Assembly (NCBI GenBank): GCA_025464815.1
Contig: JAODMW010000059.1
Span: 1-41,861 of the forward strand
Source of the DNA: Microbacteriaceae bacterium
GTDB lineage: Bacteria > Actinomycetota > Actinomycetes > Actinomycetales > Microbacteriaceae
Reading direction: 5' to 3'
Length of the DNA stretch: 41,861 bases
This document shows, one piece after another, positions 1-8,017 of this stretch. A program made the position numbers and the translations under genes. The notes under the pieces are model-generated. The model was not told where the DNA came from and did not search any database. It was given only the letters and a program-made list of their open reading frames with translations. Each line of letters opens with the position of its first letter. The stretch's first letter is position 1.

Positions 1-22
1 TCCTGGAAGGTGGGGAAGTATA

Positions 23-499
23 GTGCGCAAAATCAATATGAGCCATAGGTCCAAGATGGCTAGCTCAGGAGCGACTCCAGTCGAATCGGCAGGGCGACCC
101 ATCATTGCATCAGTTGAAATAGAAAGAGCGCTGCGGCGTTCCAAGGTCGCCTTTGTCATCTCACTCTTGCTGTTGATCGGATCCCTGCTTGTCGGAATTG
201 TTGGCGGAGGAGCTTCCGTGCCTCTAATACAAGCAATTAGTTACAACTCTTCATTCACGTCACTTTCAGAGCGCTTGAATCATGAATTGGATATTTTTCT
301 GCTAGATGCGGCAATCATTTTTGGTATCGGGACACTCGTTGGATTGTCGGTCATCGTGGCAACCAGCATCGCAAAGTCGAAGACCGGCAGCACGTTCTTC
401 ACCCGTTGGAGCACTTTGGCGGCGGTGTTGGTACCGGTGGTTGGGTCCGTCGCCTTTATCGTTTGCGTGATCGTGCGAATAGACCCCAACGCAATGTAG
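23..499 (+). CDS. small membrane protein, possible immunity protein
   Basis: A 158-residue protein of no family I recognise. It has three hydrophobic segments, at about residues 41-62, 92-115 and 131-152, separated by short polar loops, so it should sit in the cytoplasmic membrane. The GTG at 23 has GGGGAAG at 12-18 just upstream; an ATG at 38 is a second possible start. It lies upstream of the Rhs 3' fragment and so may be the immunity gene of a toxin tip encoded before the window. That role is inferred from position only. Confidence 0.6.
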   Translation: MRKINMSHRSKMASSGATPVESAGRPIIASVEIERALRRSKVAFVISLLLLIGSLLVGIVGGGASVPLIQAISYNSSFTSLSERLNHELDIFLLDAAIIFGIGTLVGLSVIVATSIAKSKTGSTFFTRWSTLAAVLVPVVGSVAFIVCVIVRIDPNAM

Positions 500-676
500 C
501 GATCTCGACACTGTTGCGACAGTCTCGACCCTGTGGGAGCACTGCGCCAGCTAACGAACAGGGCCAGCTGTCACCTCCTGATCTGTCCGAAGTCGGTCCG
601 GCGTGTATCGCAGCTGTGACTCGTCCTAGACGTTTTACTGGAGCATTCTCAGTTTCGAGGTGGTCGGAGGTTCCAA

Positions 677-831
677 ATGTCTTCTACAGATGAAGATCAC
701 CAACGCTTGGTTGCCTCCACGGAGCGCCTCGTCCGAGGCGGCTGGGATGAGCTGGAAAGTGCTGTCGTCGTTTACGGCCAACCTGCGTTGGCACCGGAGA
801 CTCGTGCGTCGGTGTCGATGGGAGTGATTCG
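677..831 (+). pseudogene. 5' fragment of an unknown gene joined to Rhs sequence
   Basis: An ATG at 677 has a textbook ribosome site (GGAGG, seven bases upstream) and opens a polar, acidic reading frame beginning MSSTDEDHQRLVASTERLV. By about base 832 the DNA becomes Rhs repeat sequence in a different frame, and the 677 frame then gives arginine/threonine-rich nonsense to a stop at 904. The simplest reading is the first 45-50 codons of a gene cut off by recombination with an Rhs segment. The family is not recognised. The 177 bases before it (500-676) hold nothing I can identify. Confidence 0.45.
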
Positions 832-897
832 CCGGATTGGAGTATCAATCCGGCGAAGGCGCAGCAGTACAGCTACGACATCGACGGCAAGCTGCTG

Positions 898-2265
898 GTG
901 CTGAAGGATGCGACCGGTGGGTGTGGGGTGAACACGGCTGCGGGTGCTGACGGCAACCGCACCGCGTCGTCGGATTCGTTGGATGGCGGCACTCCGCTCA
1001 CCATCCAGTCCTGTTATGACAATGCGGACAGGTTGACGGGGACGACGACGTCGGCGACGGGCACGGGGAATCCGGTGAATGCGGCGAACCTGACTGCGGC
1101 GGGGGCGACCCCGTCGTTGGTGTATGACGCGCACGGGAACACGACGACTTTGGCGGATCAGAGTTTGAGTTATGACGTGGCGGATCAGCACATGAAGACC
1201 GTTCTGACGGATGGAACGACGATCACATATGTGCGGGATCTGACCGGTCGGATCGTGCAGAGGTCGGGCACGTCGAGTGTGGATCGGTATACCTATAGTG
1301 GTGCGGGCGATTCCCCGTATGGGCAGTTGAATGCCAGTAATGCGCGGGTGTATCGATGGTTGTCTCTGCCGGGCGGTGCGATGGTCTCGTTCGATGGGAA
1401 CGGGGTGGCGACCTGGTCGTATTCGAACCTGCATGGGGATGTGATCGTGACCGGAGATGGGTCGGGGCCGGTGGCGGTGTATGACCCGTTCGGTCAGTCG
1501 ATGAACCTCAGTACGGGGAGTTTGGGGACGCAGAACGCCGACGAGAGTGCTGCGGACACGATTCCGGGGAATGTGGACTTCGGTTGGTTGGGGACGGCGA
1601 AGCGGATGTATGAACACGGTGGGACGGTTGCCACGTTCGAGATGGGGGCCAGGCAGTATGTTCCCGCGTTGGGTCGGTTCTTGGAGGTCGACCCTGTCGA
1701 GGGTGGTGTCTCCAACAGTTACGACTACCCCGCCGATCCCATCAACCACTTCGACCTGTCGGGCGAGCGTTGCGGAACTAAGGGCCACGTGCTGTGTTCA
1801 TCACAGACAACTGCTAAAGCAGCCTCCAGCGGAAGGGGCTCGTCGGGAGTGCCCTCGTTACCCACTCGCCCGTGCCGGGTAAGCTGCCCCGTCATAAGCT
1901 CGCCGCTGGCGCCCGACAGCAAGCAAGCAAAGTTGAATGCAGTGCGAAAGTCGAATGTCGATGCTGCGCTAGATCTGGGAATCGAATTTTGCACTGCCCT
2001 GTGCGTTGGATACAACATTTCGCTGGGTTCGAAGGTGGTTCAGACGATCACTATGGGTGCCGGTCTGGAGGTTGGATTAGCCGGTCACATCGGTGCTGGT
2101 ATCGGAGGTGGAACTGGCTGGGGGCTGTACACAACCTGCACGGCAGCGGCCCTAGTTGGCGGCTACTATGAGGCAGGCATCGCACAGACCGGACCTGGCG
2201 TATCAGCAGGCCTAGCAATAGGCGGCGGAGTTGGATGCTCTGGCGGGGCGAGTTTGTCTTGGTAA
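898..2265 (+). CDS. Rhs protein 3' end: RHS core plus unique C-terminal domain
   Basis: This is the last part of an Rhs/YD-repeat protein. The Rhs frame is readable from about 832, open from 751, and the formal GTG is at 898. YD-type repeats cover residues 35-240. The conserved RHS-associated core follows ([12 protein letters not shown], then DPVEGG, ending [11 protein letters not shown] at residue 290). Full Rhs proteins exceed 1,000 residues, and here the start, secretion signal and most repeats are missing, so this is a displaced 3' cassette. Residues 291-455 are the variable tip, where toxins usually lie. The tip is cysteine-rich and its last 90 residues are glycine/alanine-rich and hydrophobic. 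I recognise no nuclease, deaminase or other toxin motif in it. A two-helix membrane protein follows at 2301 and is the natural candidate for its immunity gene. Confidence 0.8.
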   Translation: MLKDATGGCGVNTAAGADGNRTASSDSLDGGTPLTIQSCYDNADRLTGTTTSATGTGNPVNAANLTAAGATPSLVYDAHGNTTTLADQSLSYDVADQHMKTVLTDGTTITYVRDLTGRIVQRSGTSSVDRYTYSGAGDSPYGQLNASNARVYRWLSLPGGAMVSFDGNGVATWSYSNLHGDVIVTGDGSGPVAVYDPFGQSMNLSTGSLGTQNADESAADTIPGNVDFGWLGTAKRMYEHGGTVATFEMGARQYVPALGRFLEVDPVEGGVSNSYDYPADPINHFDLSGERCGTKGHVLCSSQTTAKAASSGRGSSGVPSLPTRPCRVSCPVISSPLAPDSKQAKLNAVRKSNVDAALDLGIEFCTALCVGYNISLGSKVVQTITMGAGLEVGLAGHIGAGIGGGTGWGLYTTCTAAALVGGYYEAGIAQTGPGVSAGLAIGGGVGCSGGASLSW

Positions 2266-2300
2266 TTGTGCTTTTCGATTTACGTCAATATGGGAGTGAA

Positions 2301-2561
2301 ATGTCAAGTGTGATACCGACTTTTGCAATCGGAGCTATTTTCATCCCGCTCGGGCTGACCATCTTTATTCACCGCGTCAGAGTTGCCCGATATGTTGCCA
2401 ATTCGCAGAAGAGGATTCTAGGTAAAGCATTGCGTGAGCCCAGCCCCGGCGATGCCCTTGGTATGGGCGGAGTGGGAATATTCATGTCGTTATTGGGCGT
2501 CGGTTTGGTTGCGGGAGCGCTCGTGTCAGCTTTTAGCCTTCCCGGAGGAGCGATTCACTAA
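2301..2561 (+). CDS. two-helix membrane protein, candidate immunity gene for the Rhs tip
   Basis: An 86-residue protein with two hydrophobic segments (about 6-24 and 56-78) joined by a basic loop rich in R and K. The ATG at 2301 is preferred over an in-frame ATG at 2235 because GGGAG lies just upstream and the longer form would overlap the Rhs stop. It starts 35 bases after the Rhs stop, the usual place for the cognate immunity gene. It has the same plan as the proteins at 5680, 7545 and 8018, and its first helix ends IFIHRVRVA, close to IFVNRVRAS of the 8018 fragment. The immunity role is inferred. Confidence 0.6.
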   Translation: MSSVIPTFAIGAIFIPLGLTIFIHRVRVARYVANSQKRILGKALREPSPGDALGMGGVGIFMSLLGVGLVAGALVSAFSLPGGAIH

Positions 2562-2852
2562 CCTGCACTCACCTCGCTGCATGTTGAGACATCGTCTAGA
2601 AGGAACGACCTTTGCGGGCATCACGTTGAATCGATGGGATGCACCTCACGCTATCGCCAGCGGGAAGCATCGAAAGACTTCGCCCAAGTGGATCGTCATC
2701 CCTTCGAGGCAGAATCGAGTCGCCCAGGTGAGCGGCGAAAACCGGGTACGCTCGGCCTCTCTGTCAATAAGAAGAGCGGCTCGTCACCCACGTCACCACC
2801 CGTCAGGAGTCACTCAACCCTCAGTTAAGTTTGGCATCACCAGTTCGTTTGA
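2562..2852. other. intergenic stretch with no gene seen
   Basis: This stretch follows the two-helix membrane gene. Reading frames here are short and lack ribosome sites or family resemblance. I see no repeat, hairpin or RNA gene in it. It may be decayed coding DNA, given the toxin-tip-like frame that opens at 2853. Confidence 0.4.
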
Positions 2853-3053
2853 GGTGGGTGGAGCCCAAGCAGGCCGCCACAAAGACAGTTAGGCGCATGC
2901 AGAACTTACTATCAAGAATCATGTAGCTGGGAGAAGGTTGCCGACGCGACGGGATGGTTTGATGCTCGGACAAAAGAGGCGGGTTTTGTCGCGGAATATG
3001 TCGCCGGTCACGGGGGATATTGCCCACCGGGACAGGGAATGAGTTGTCGATAG
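2853..3053 (+). pseudogene. possible displaced toxin C-terminal fragment
   Basis: A 66-codon frame, open from the TGA at 2850, ends in TAG at 3051-3053 just before the DUF4240 start. Its last 40 residues look protein-like (WFDARTKEAGFVAEYVAGHG, then GGYCPPGQGMSCR). It has no start codon with a ribosome site. The position directly before a probable immunity gene fits a toxin tip left behind after Rhs recombination. The ribosome site of the next gene (AGGAAG at 3052) overlaps its stop codon. The family is unknown and the call rests on composition and position. Confidence 0.35.
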
Positions 3054-3064
3054 GAAGCGTGACG

Positions 3065-4276
3065 ATGACTGAATTCCTATTCAGCGGATGGAGTGCGCGA
3101 ACGATCAGAAAGTCTCGGAGTTCGTTCGAGGAAGGCTTCCTGCTGCTGTTGCACAATAAGTATTCGCCCGAGGTGGTTGCACGGTTGCATGGTTCTTCAG
3201 CCGTGCTGGCAGACATGTACGCCTTTCACGATCAGCCCAAGGCCGGTCCGGCGCTGGTCTACCGTCGATTCATCGAGTTTGATGCTGAAACCGAGCGGTT
3301 CGTCGCGGAGTATTTTGCGGATGATGGACCGGAAGCGGCGAGCGCAGAGCAGGATGAGCTTGTCGAGTTGGATGTGCGTTCGTCGCCGGGGATGCCAGAA
3401 GAAGTGTTTTGGTCGTGGATTGACGTGCTCGGCGGGCAGCTGTCAATTGCGTCGATCGGGAGTCTTTCCAGGAGGCTTGCGGGTGAATCCGAGGAGATGA
3501 TTGCGGGTTTCGAGCAGACCTTGGCGCGGTTGCTGCACGCGATCGACCATCCGGCGAACGCGCTCGACGTAGATGGGTTGATCGCGGGGCGTGCTCTCGG
3601 TGGAGATGCCTCTCTGTACTGGCGGTGCGCGGTTGTCGCGGCTGGCCGTCAGGTCTATGAGCAGCTGTTAGCTAATCCAGGCACCATCGTCGTTGAGCGG
3701 GATGCTCCTGAGGGCGAGTACTTGCTTTCGGTGGCAAGTGACGCATTTACCGCCCGAACTGGGCAACAGCCCTATTTCCTAACTGCGGAACCCTACGAAA
3801 CCGCCTCGATTTTCTCACTCTGGGATACAACGCGAGAACAGTCACGCCGACCGCCGCTTCCGATGATCTCCAGACTGGAAGGGCAACAGCGCCGGTTGGA
3901 TTCAATTGCTCGGGTTGAGGGGCTGGAGGTTCCCACCGCTGATCCCTGGTACAACGTGGCCACTGCCGCGAGGTTGTTCGCAGGCAGGATCGCGACCCGC
4001 GTACAGGGCGGGTACGAGGAAAACGTCATCTTTTTGCCGTTGCCACCAACCGGCGACCCTGTCTCGGCTCTGAACGAAGCGATCAACAAGCTCCTAGGCG
4101 CGGACTCGGTCGTTGTAGCGGTGGCCGCACCCCAGTTGGTGCATCACGCGGCGTTGCCGATGACAGGGATTATGATCGCCCCGATCAAACGCACCCTGCG
4201 GATGACCATGCCCGACTACCTAGAGCGCTACCGACATGTTCCGGCGACGATTGCCGCAAACTACGTGCAGTCATAG
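3065..4276 (+). CDS. DUF4240 domain protein, probable immunity protein
   Basis: A 403-residue soluble protein. Residues 112-230 resemble DUF4240: EEVFWSWIDVLGG, a helical middle, then the YWRCAVVAAGRQVYEQLLANP block. The N-terminal 110 residues and the C-terminal 170 are not recognised. The ATG at 3065 is chosen because AGGAAG lies seven bases upstream; GTG at 3059 and longer in-frame starts are less likely. DUF4240 proteins are often found in polymorphic-toxin loci, and the context here agrees, but the biochemical role of the domain is not known to me. Codon use is less GC-biased than in the genes after 8125. Confidence 0.6.
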   Translation: MTEFLFSGWSARTIRKSRSSFEEGFLLLLHNKYSPEVVARLHGSSAVLADMYAFHDQPKAGPALVYRRFIEFDAETERFVAEYFADDGPEAASAEQDELVELDVRSSPGMPEEVFWSWIDVLGGQLSIASIGSLSRRLAGESEEMIAGFEQTLARLLHAIDHPANALDVDGLIAGRALGGDASLYWRCAVVAAGRQVYEQLLANPGTIVVERDAPEGEYLLSVASDAFTARTGQQPYFLTAEPYETASIFSLWDTTREQSRRPPLPMISRLEGQQRRLDSIARVEGLEVPTADPWYNVATAARLFAGRIATRVQGGYEENVIFLPLPPTGDPVSALNEAINKLLGADSVVVAVAAPQLVHHAALPMTGIMIAPIKRTLRMTMPDYLERYRHVPATIAANYVQS

Positions 4277-4429
4277 ACCGAATACGACACTCATGAGAGT
4301 CAACCTCGTAGAATTTGGACTCCTGGAACCCTGCCGGTGGATGGGGAGGTCAACCAAGCGGTTGGGAACGGAATGTACCCTTGCGATTTCGGTGCTAATG
4401 AGGTGCTAATGAAGGGTTCTGATGAGTGA
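4277..4429 (+). pseudogene. possible displaced toxin tail overlapping the next gene
   Basis: After the DUF4240 stop the same frame stays open for 50 codons and ends in TGA at 4427-4429, overlapping the next ATG (4422). The peptide includes the protein-like run PVDGEVNQAVGNGMYPCDFG. There is no start codon with a ribosome site. A stop that overlaps the start of a small membrane gene is a common toxin-immunity junction. A near-perfect 11-base tandem repeat (GTGCTAATGAG then GTGCTAATGAA) lies at about 4393-4414. Chance readthrough is the alternative. Confidence 0.3.
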
Positions 4430-4766
4430 AATCGTGGTGCCTGTCGGAGTCGACGTCCGATCGGAACCCGCGCTCGTTTCATTGTGGGGTACGCTCGCAC
4501 CCATCGCATGGCTTGCAATCGTCGCGGGGTACGCCTGGGTGACAGGTGAAAATCGTGCACCGGACATCCAAGGTATCGGTTACCTGCTCGCATTTGGATC
4601 CTTTTTCGTGATCCCGTGTATTTGGTGCGCAGTTTTGGCCACAGCAATTGCAGCCCTCGTCTCCCAAAATAGGTCTAGACGCTGGCTTGAATGGTTGGCG
4701 ATTTCGATCGTCCTGATCGAGATAATCATCGCCGTGGTCTGGTTCAGAAGTCTTCGGGGCGATTAG
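4422..4766 (+). CDS. three-helix membrane protein
   Basis: A 114-residue protein with three hydrophobic segments (about 19-40, 51-80 and 88-107) and short charged ends. The ATG at 4422 has GAAGGG about six bases upstream. It is followed at once by the gene at 4770, so the two are probably co-translated. No family is recognised. Size and neighbours suggest an immunity protein for a membrane-acting or translocated toxin. That role is inferred from context alone. Confidence 0.6.
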   Translation: MSEIVVPVGVDVRSEPALVSLWGTLAPIAWLAIVAGYAWVTGENRAPDIQGIGYLLAFGSFFVIPCIWCAVLATAIAALVSQNRSRRWLEWLAISIVLIEIIIAVVWFRSLRGD

Positions 4767-4769
4767 TTG

Positions 4770-5192
4770 ATGGACAACCGCAAGAGTGATTTCGAAGCAG
4801 GGGTAGCGAGAGTCGATAGCGTCCTGGTGTCGGCTACATGTTATTTACCGAACGAGAGCGCTCTTTCGGTTCGTGCTCGTGAAGTGGCGCGCAAGGTCGT
4901 CATCCGATCAGACTCGACCGTAGCCGTGCGTTTTGGGACAGGTTCGGTGGAATCCAATGACGCTGAAGAGCGACAGCGAAGGTTCGAAGAGACTTGTCGG
5001 AACCTGTTGTCTGAAATTCGTGAAGCAGGAATCGACAGAGATTTTGTGAAACGGACTGGCGCGCACTTGAGACTCTCTATCTCGCTGTCTCCCGAAAACG
5101 GCCAAGCAGGGATCGTTCTTACCCATGAATTGCTTGCTGATTGGTTGGACCTTCAGACCGATATCCTGTTGAACGCTTACAGCCCGGAGTGA
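4770..5192 (+). CDS. DUF4279-like protein
   Basis: A 140-residue soluble acidic protein. The pattern of a central amphipathic helix (RRFEETCRNLLSEIREAG), a short strand (LRLSISLSPEN) and a final THELLADWLDLQTDILLNAY recalls DUF4279, whose members end in a similar 'ls.elL..l..lg..ldiD.Y' block. The match is from memory and tentative. The ATG at 4770 lies three bases after the previous stop; TTG at 4767 is in frame too. DUF4279 proteins are frequent in toxin-immunity clusters, which fits here. Confidence 0.5.
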   Translation: MDNRKSDFEAGVARVDSVLVSATCYLPNESALSVRAREVARKVVIRSDSTVAVRFGTGSVESNDAEERQRRFEETCRNLLSEIREAGIDRDFVKRTGAHLRLSISLSPENGQAGIVLTHELLADWLDLQTDILLNAYSPE

Positions 5193-5272
5193 GGCGCCAG
5201 CGAAAGGTTCCTGGCGACGATGACCTTTGCGGTTGCCCCGGTCTATTCCGTACATGAAATGGGCCTAACTCT

Positions 5273-5542
5273 ATGAGAATCTCTGACTTTGAAGTAGGAG
5301 ACGTCTACTGGGTTGCTCCATGGATCTCGCTATTTTCTCGACAAGTTCAGAACCGCGATTGGGCCGGGGCAAGAGAGTCGGTCGATCAACTCAACTCGAT
5401 TTCCGCATTCGATGAAACCGAACTTGATCCGGTTTCGGAGGCCTTCGAAAGGCTATTCACTGGCCGTGTCGAGTGGACTCCCGAAAACACAATCGACCTC
5501 CATAGAAAGCTGTCGCACCGGAGGCGTACAAGGAAGCCATGA
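5273..5542 (+). CDS. short paralogue of the 6358 protein
   Basis: An 89-residue protein. Its start (MRISDFEVGD) and a C-terminal block (DPVSEAFERLFTGRVEWTP) are nearly the same as those of the 215-residue protein at 6358, but about 125 residues of the middle are missing. After the stop another frame continues with AYKEAMRSIFRRLCSS, which resembles the longer paralogue's SVARRMRRSVLSSLVRRL, so a frameshift near 5520 may have altered the end. It may be a decaying copy. The family is not recognised; a helical immunity-type protein is possible. Confidence 0.5.
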   Translation: MRISDFEVGDVYWVAPWISLFSRQVQNRDWAGARESVDQLNSISAFDETELDPVSEAFERLFTGRVEWTPENTIDLHRKLSHRRRTRKP

Positions 5543-5679
5543 GGTCGATTTTTCGACGCCTTTGCAGCAGTCCCTAATTGGCCAAGCCTCGCCTACCTAA
5601 CTGTCACGTTCGATCCGATCCGATCCGCGCCAAGGCCGCTATATTGCGATAGTGATCGAAAAGACAAGAGGATAATTCG

Positions 5680-5922
5680 ATGATTGCCAATGTCGTCCTA
5701 TTCGCCATTGGCCTTGTGTCCTTTGTAATCGGCGTACTTCTTGTGCGCTATCGCAAAGGGGTTGCTAAGGCGAATGCGGAAGCGAATCGATCTTTTTTTG
5801 GCGAGCTTGGCGAGCGTGTGGCAAACAATTCGACGCCTTTTTATGCTGCAATGGTCGGGATGGTGGCCAGTTTGATCGGCCTATTCGTGATGATCGCGGC
5901 CTTTTTCTATCATCAACACTGA
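5680..5922 (+). CDS. two-helix membrane protein
   Basis: An 80-residue protein with hydrophobic segments at about 3-22 and 54-76 and a basic, polar loop between them. The ATG at 5680 has AGAGGA upstream with good spacing. The loop motif NRSFFGELGERV resembles QSRFYGERIAGRV of the protein at 7545, and the order helix-basic loop-helix is the same as at 2301. These look like members of one family of small membrane proteins in this cluster. The 80 bases before it contain a short GATCC repeat (about 5613-5627) and no gene. Confidence 0.6.
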   Translation: MIANVVLFAIGLVSFVIGVLLVRYRKGVAKANAEANRSFFGELGERVANNSTPFYAAMVGMVASLIGLFVMIAAFFYHQH

Positions 5923-6012
5923 GATAGCTCTTCATTCGAGGACACCATTCTTTGACCCAAGATACCCGTGCACAGCTATCGAAATCATACGAGTGGCGAT
6001 GAAGTCATACCG

Positions 6013-6353
6013 ATGACTATTGATGAGAGGTTGAGCGTGGTCACCGAGTGGTTATTGTCGACTTTTGCACCTGAACAGCGTGCTCGCATTGAGGGAAATC
6101 GCGCCCGGTACCGGCAGGCTGGCGCCCCTTGCTGCTGGTTGGTAGTGGGAGGAGGGATTACTGCGGAAGCGATTATTGCGCCGACAGTAGGGGTAGGACT
6201 GCTGAAGGTTTCGGTTACTCGTTTTCTTAGGCCGCGGTTGCGGTCGTTGGTGTCACTATCGTCCTGGTGCTGACCATTCTGTGCGCCGCAGACAATGGCG
6301 GAGTCATGCAAGACGGCACTTCTCTAATAGGCCCCGTTAGAGATTGGGAGTAG
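6013..6353 (+). pseudogene. membrane protein gene broken by a frameshift
   Basis: The frame from ATG 6013 (MTIDERLSVVTEWLLSTF) is sensible to about 6228, then turns to nonsense and stops at 6273. In another frame, open from 6231, a clear hydrophobic helix follows (AAVAVVGVTIVLVLTIL) with a short polar tail that ends at 6353, five bases before the next start. Joining the two gives a protein of about 112 residues with a second membrane helix. A single-base change near 6225-6232 explains this. A GTG at 5968 could lengthen the start. A sequencing error cannot be excluded. Confidence 0.5.
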
Positions 6354-6357
6354 GCAT

Positions 6358-7005
6358 TTGATTCGAATCAGTGATTTCGACGTGGATGACATTCTTCCGA
6401 TAGAGGCCTTAGCGCTTGTTCATCAAGCGACCAGCAACGAACTTTTGGACGCTGACGATGAGCGACAACTGATGGTGCTTGCCCCCGATCGTCCCCTTGC
6501 CGCCCTCGCCTATGCTCACTATTCCTATGAGCAGGTCATGGACGAGGAGCAAGCCAGTCAGATGATTGAAAACCTGAAACACCACCTCAATGACCCATCT
6601 CCGAGCATCGTTGCTGCCATCGCCCTGATGATTGAGGATGTCGATGCGTGGTTGGGGAGGTCTTCGCTGTCGTCGAAGGCGGAGCGCGGGACACTCGCGC
6701 TGGAAATGCTGGAGTTGTCGACTGGTCTCCGGCCAGATTGGGTGACCAACTGGCTCTATCTCTGTGGGCTCAAGGAAGAACAGAAGGACTGGCAGGGTGC
6801 GTTGGCATGCGTGGAGCGGTTGGTCGATCGGCCCGTGTTCGGCCGTGCTGCCCTCGATCCGGTCTCGGAAGCTTTCGAGGTCCTCTTCACCGGAAGGGTC
6901 ACGTGGACTCCCGCGCGGGCAGCCGAACTCTCGAAAAGCGTCGCTCGCCGGATGCGGAGGAGCGTCCTTTCTTCGCTAGTGCGACGCCTGCGGCCGCAGT
7001 GTTGA
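6358..7005 (+). CDS. helical protein with a shorter paralogue at 5273
   Basis: A 215-residue soluble protein, largely helical, with a TPR-like middle (paired helices around 40-90 and 125-165, including DWVTNWLYLCGLKEEQKDW) and a basic end. The TTG at 6358 aligns with the start of the 5273 paralogue (IRISDFDV against MRISDFEV) and has GGGAGTAGG upstream. It is the intact member of the pair. The family is not recognised; immunity or toxin-associated function is inferred from the cluster. Confidence 0.6.
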   Translation: MIRISDFDVDDILPIEALALVHQATSNELLDADDERQLMVLAPDRPLAALAYAHYSYEQVMDEEQASQMIENLKHHLNDPSPSIVAAIALMIEDVDAWLGRSSLSSKAERGTLALEMLELSTGLRPDWVTNWLYLCGLKEEQKDWQGALACVERLVDRPVFGRAALDPVSEAFEVLFTGRVTWTPARAAELSKSVARRMRRSVLSSLVRRLRPQC

Positions 7006-7036
7006 TTCGCCCCTCCTTGCCATTGGGGCTGATGCT

Positions 7037-7501
7037 ATGAAGCGCATTGCGACGCTGATTATCCTGGCTTGCCATGGTTGGGATGACCATGTCTGGATGT
7101 GACAACAATTCCTTTTGGGGTCCGCTGGCGATAAGGCGTGATGGGAGTGAGCTTCGCGTAGCAATGTGTGCCGATCTTCGTACTGTTGCCATTCGCGGAA
7201 GCGAACGACCTGACGGCAAGTGGTCCGAATTTTGGTCGCTGGCCGGCGATAGCAGGGTTGAAACGAACGAGATACTCACTCCCGGAACGATTCGGTCTGG
7301 CTTCGTCGACACTCTGGCTAACCAACCTGATATGAGGGAGAGGGGGACATTCTTCTGGCCGTCGATCTCATCGACAAGGACCAGAACTTCTCCGCGGGGT
7401 TCGCACTGGGCGCAGGTGGTCTTTCAGACAAACAGTGGCTGCATCCGGACGGAAATCTGACAAAGAAACCTTGCACCGGTATCTACGGTCCTTCAACCTA
7501 G
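7037..7501 (+). pseudogene. lipoprotein gene with two frameshifts
   Basis: The ATG at 7037 begins a signal-peptide-like run (MKRIATLIILA). By 7074 the sensible frame has moved by one base and gives VGMTMSGCDNNS, a good lipobox (MSGC). That frame reads well to about 7335, where at the run GGGAGAGGGGG the sense returns to the first frame (DILLAVDLIDKDQNFSAGF) and ends in TAG at 7501. The joined product is a lipoprotein of about 150 residues anchored outside the membrane. Two offsetting indels mean either a pseudogene or base-calling errors in a G-rich run. Confidence 0.55.
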
Positions 7502-7544
7502 GGAGGGAATATTCGATGGGCGAGTTCGGAGAGTGGAGGAATTG

Positions 7545-7790
7545 ATGGCACATTTGTGGACCAACGTTCTTGCTGGATTCTTGGGAGCGGTCGGAGTTGC
7601 AGTCGGGATTCTGATGTGGCGGAAGGCAGGTAGGACAGCGTCGAAGTTAGGTCGATTGCAGTCGCGCTTTTATGGAGAACGGATTGCTGGACGGGTGATG
7701 ACCAGCTCCAATGTTCGTGTCGCGGCTTTGGGTTGGATGGTCATTGGTTTGGCCATGGTTACTCTCGCGTGCTTCGGACTTTTCGCTTGA
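7545..7790 (+). CDS. two-helix membrane protein
   Basis: An 81-residue protein with hydrophobic segments at about 5-22 and 57-78. The ATG at 7545 has GGAGGA at 7535-7540, so it is preferred over the GTG at 7533. The loop carries QSRFYGERIAGRV, which matches the loop of the 5680 protein. It follows the broken lipoprotein gene by 43 bases. It belongs with the other small two-helix proteins of this cluster; function unknown. Confidence 0.6.
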   Translation: MAHLWTNVLAGFLGAVGVAVGILMWRKAGRTASKLGRLQSRFYGERIAGRVMTSSNVRVAALGWMVIGLAMVTLACFGLFA

Positions 7791-7831
7791 CAACTCACCA
7801 ACCCTGCGACGCAGGGATGTAGCTTTGCGAC

Positions 7832-8014
7832 ATGGATATTGAGGGTGAAGGTGACCAGACGGCGCAGCCTGATCCAGCTCTGCGTGGTCGGCTCGAACCT
7901 CCGCCCGTCGGTCGCATGTATCCCGGGATGTATGTGAGTCCGATTCCATTCGGATCGCCTCCCGAACAACCGGTCACCCTCGTCGGCGAGGTACCGTGGG
8001 AACTCCGGGAGTAA
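7832..8014 (+). CDS. short proline-rich reading frame, doubtful
   Basis: A 60-codon frame from ATG 7832, rich in proline and glycine (for example PPPVGRMYPGMYVSPIPFG). It has no clear ribosome site. It ends three bases before the start of the truncated membrane gene at 8018, the same toxin-tail/immunity spacing seen elsewhere in this block. It may be the end of a displaced toxin tip rather than a gene of its own. Confidence 0.3.
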   Translation: MDIEGEGDQTAQPDPALRGRLEPPPVGRMYPGMYVSPIPFGSPPEQPVTLVGEVPWELRE

Positions 8015-8017
8015 CTA

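Noticed and set aside
772-1788. Long minus-strand frame opposite the Rhs gene
   Set aside because: Arginine-rich shadow of high-GC coding DNA; the plus strand shows clear RHS motifs.
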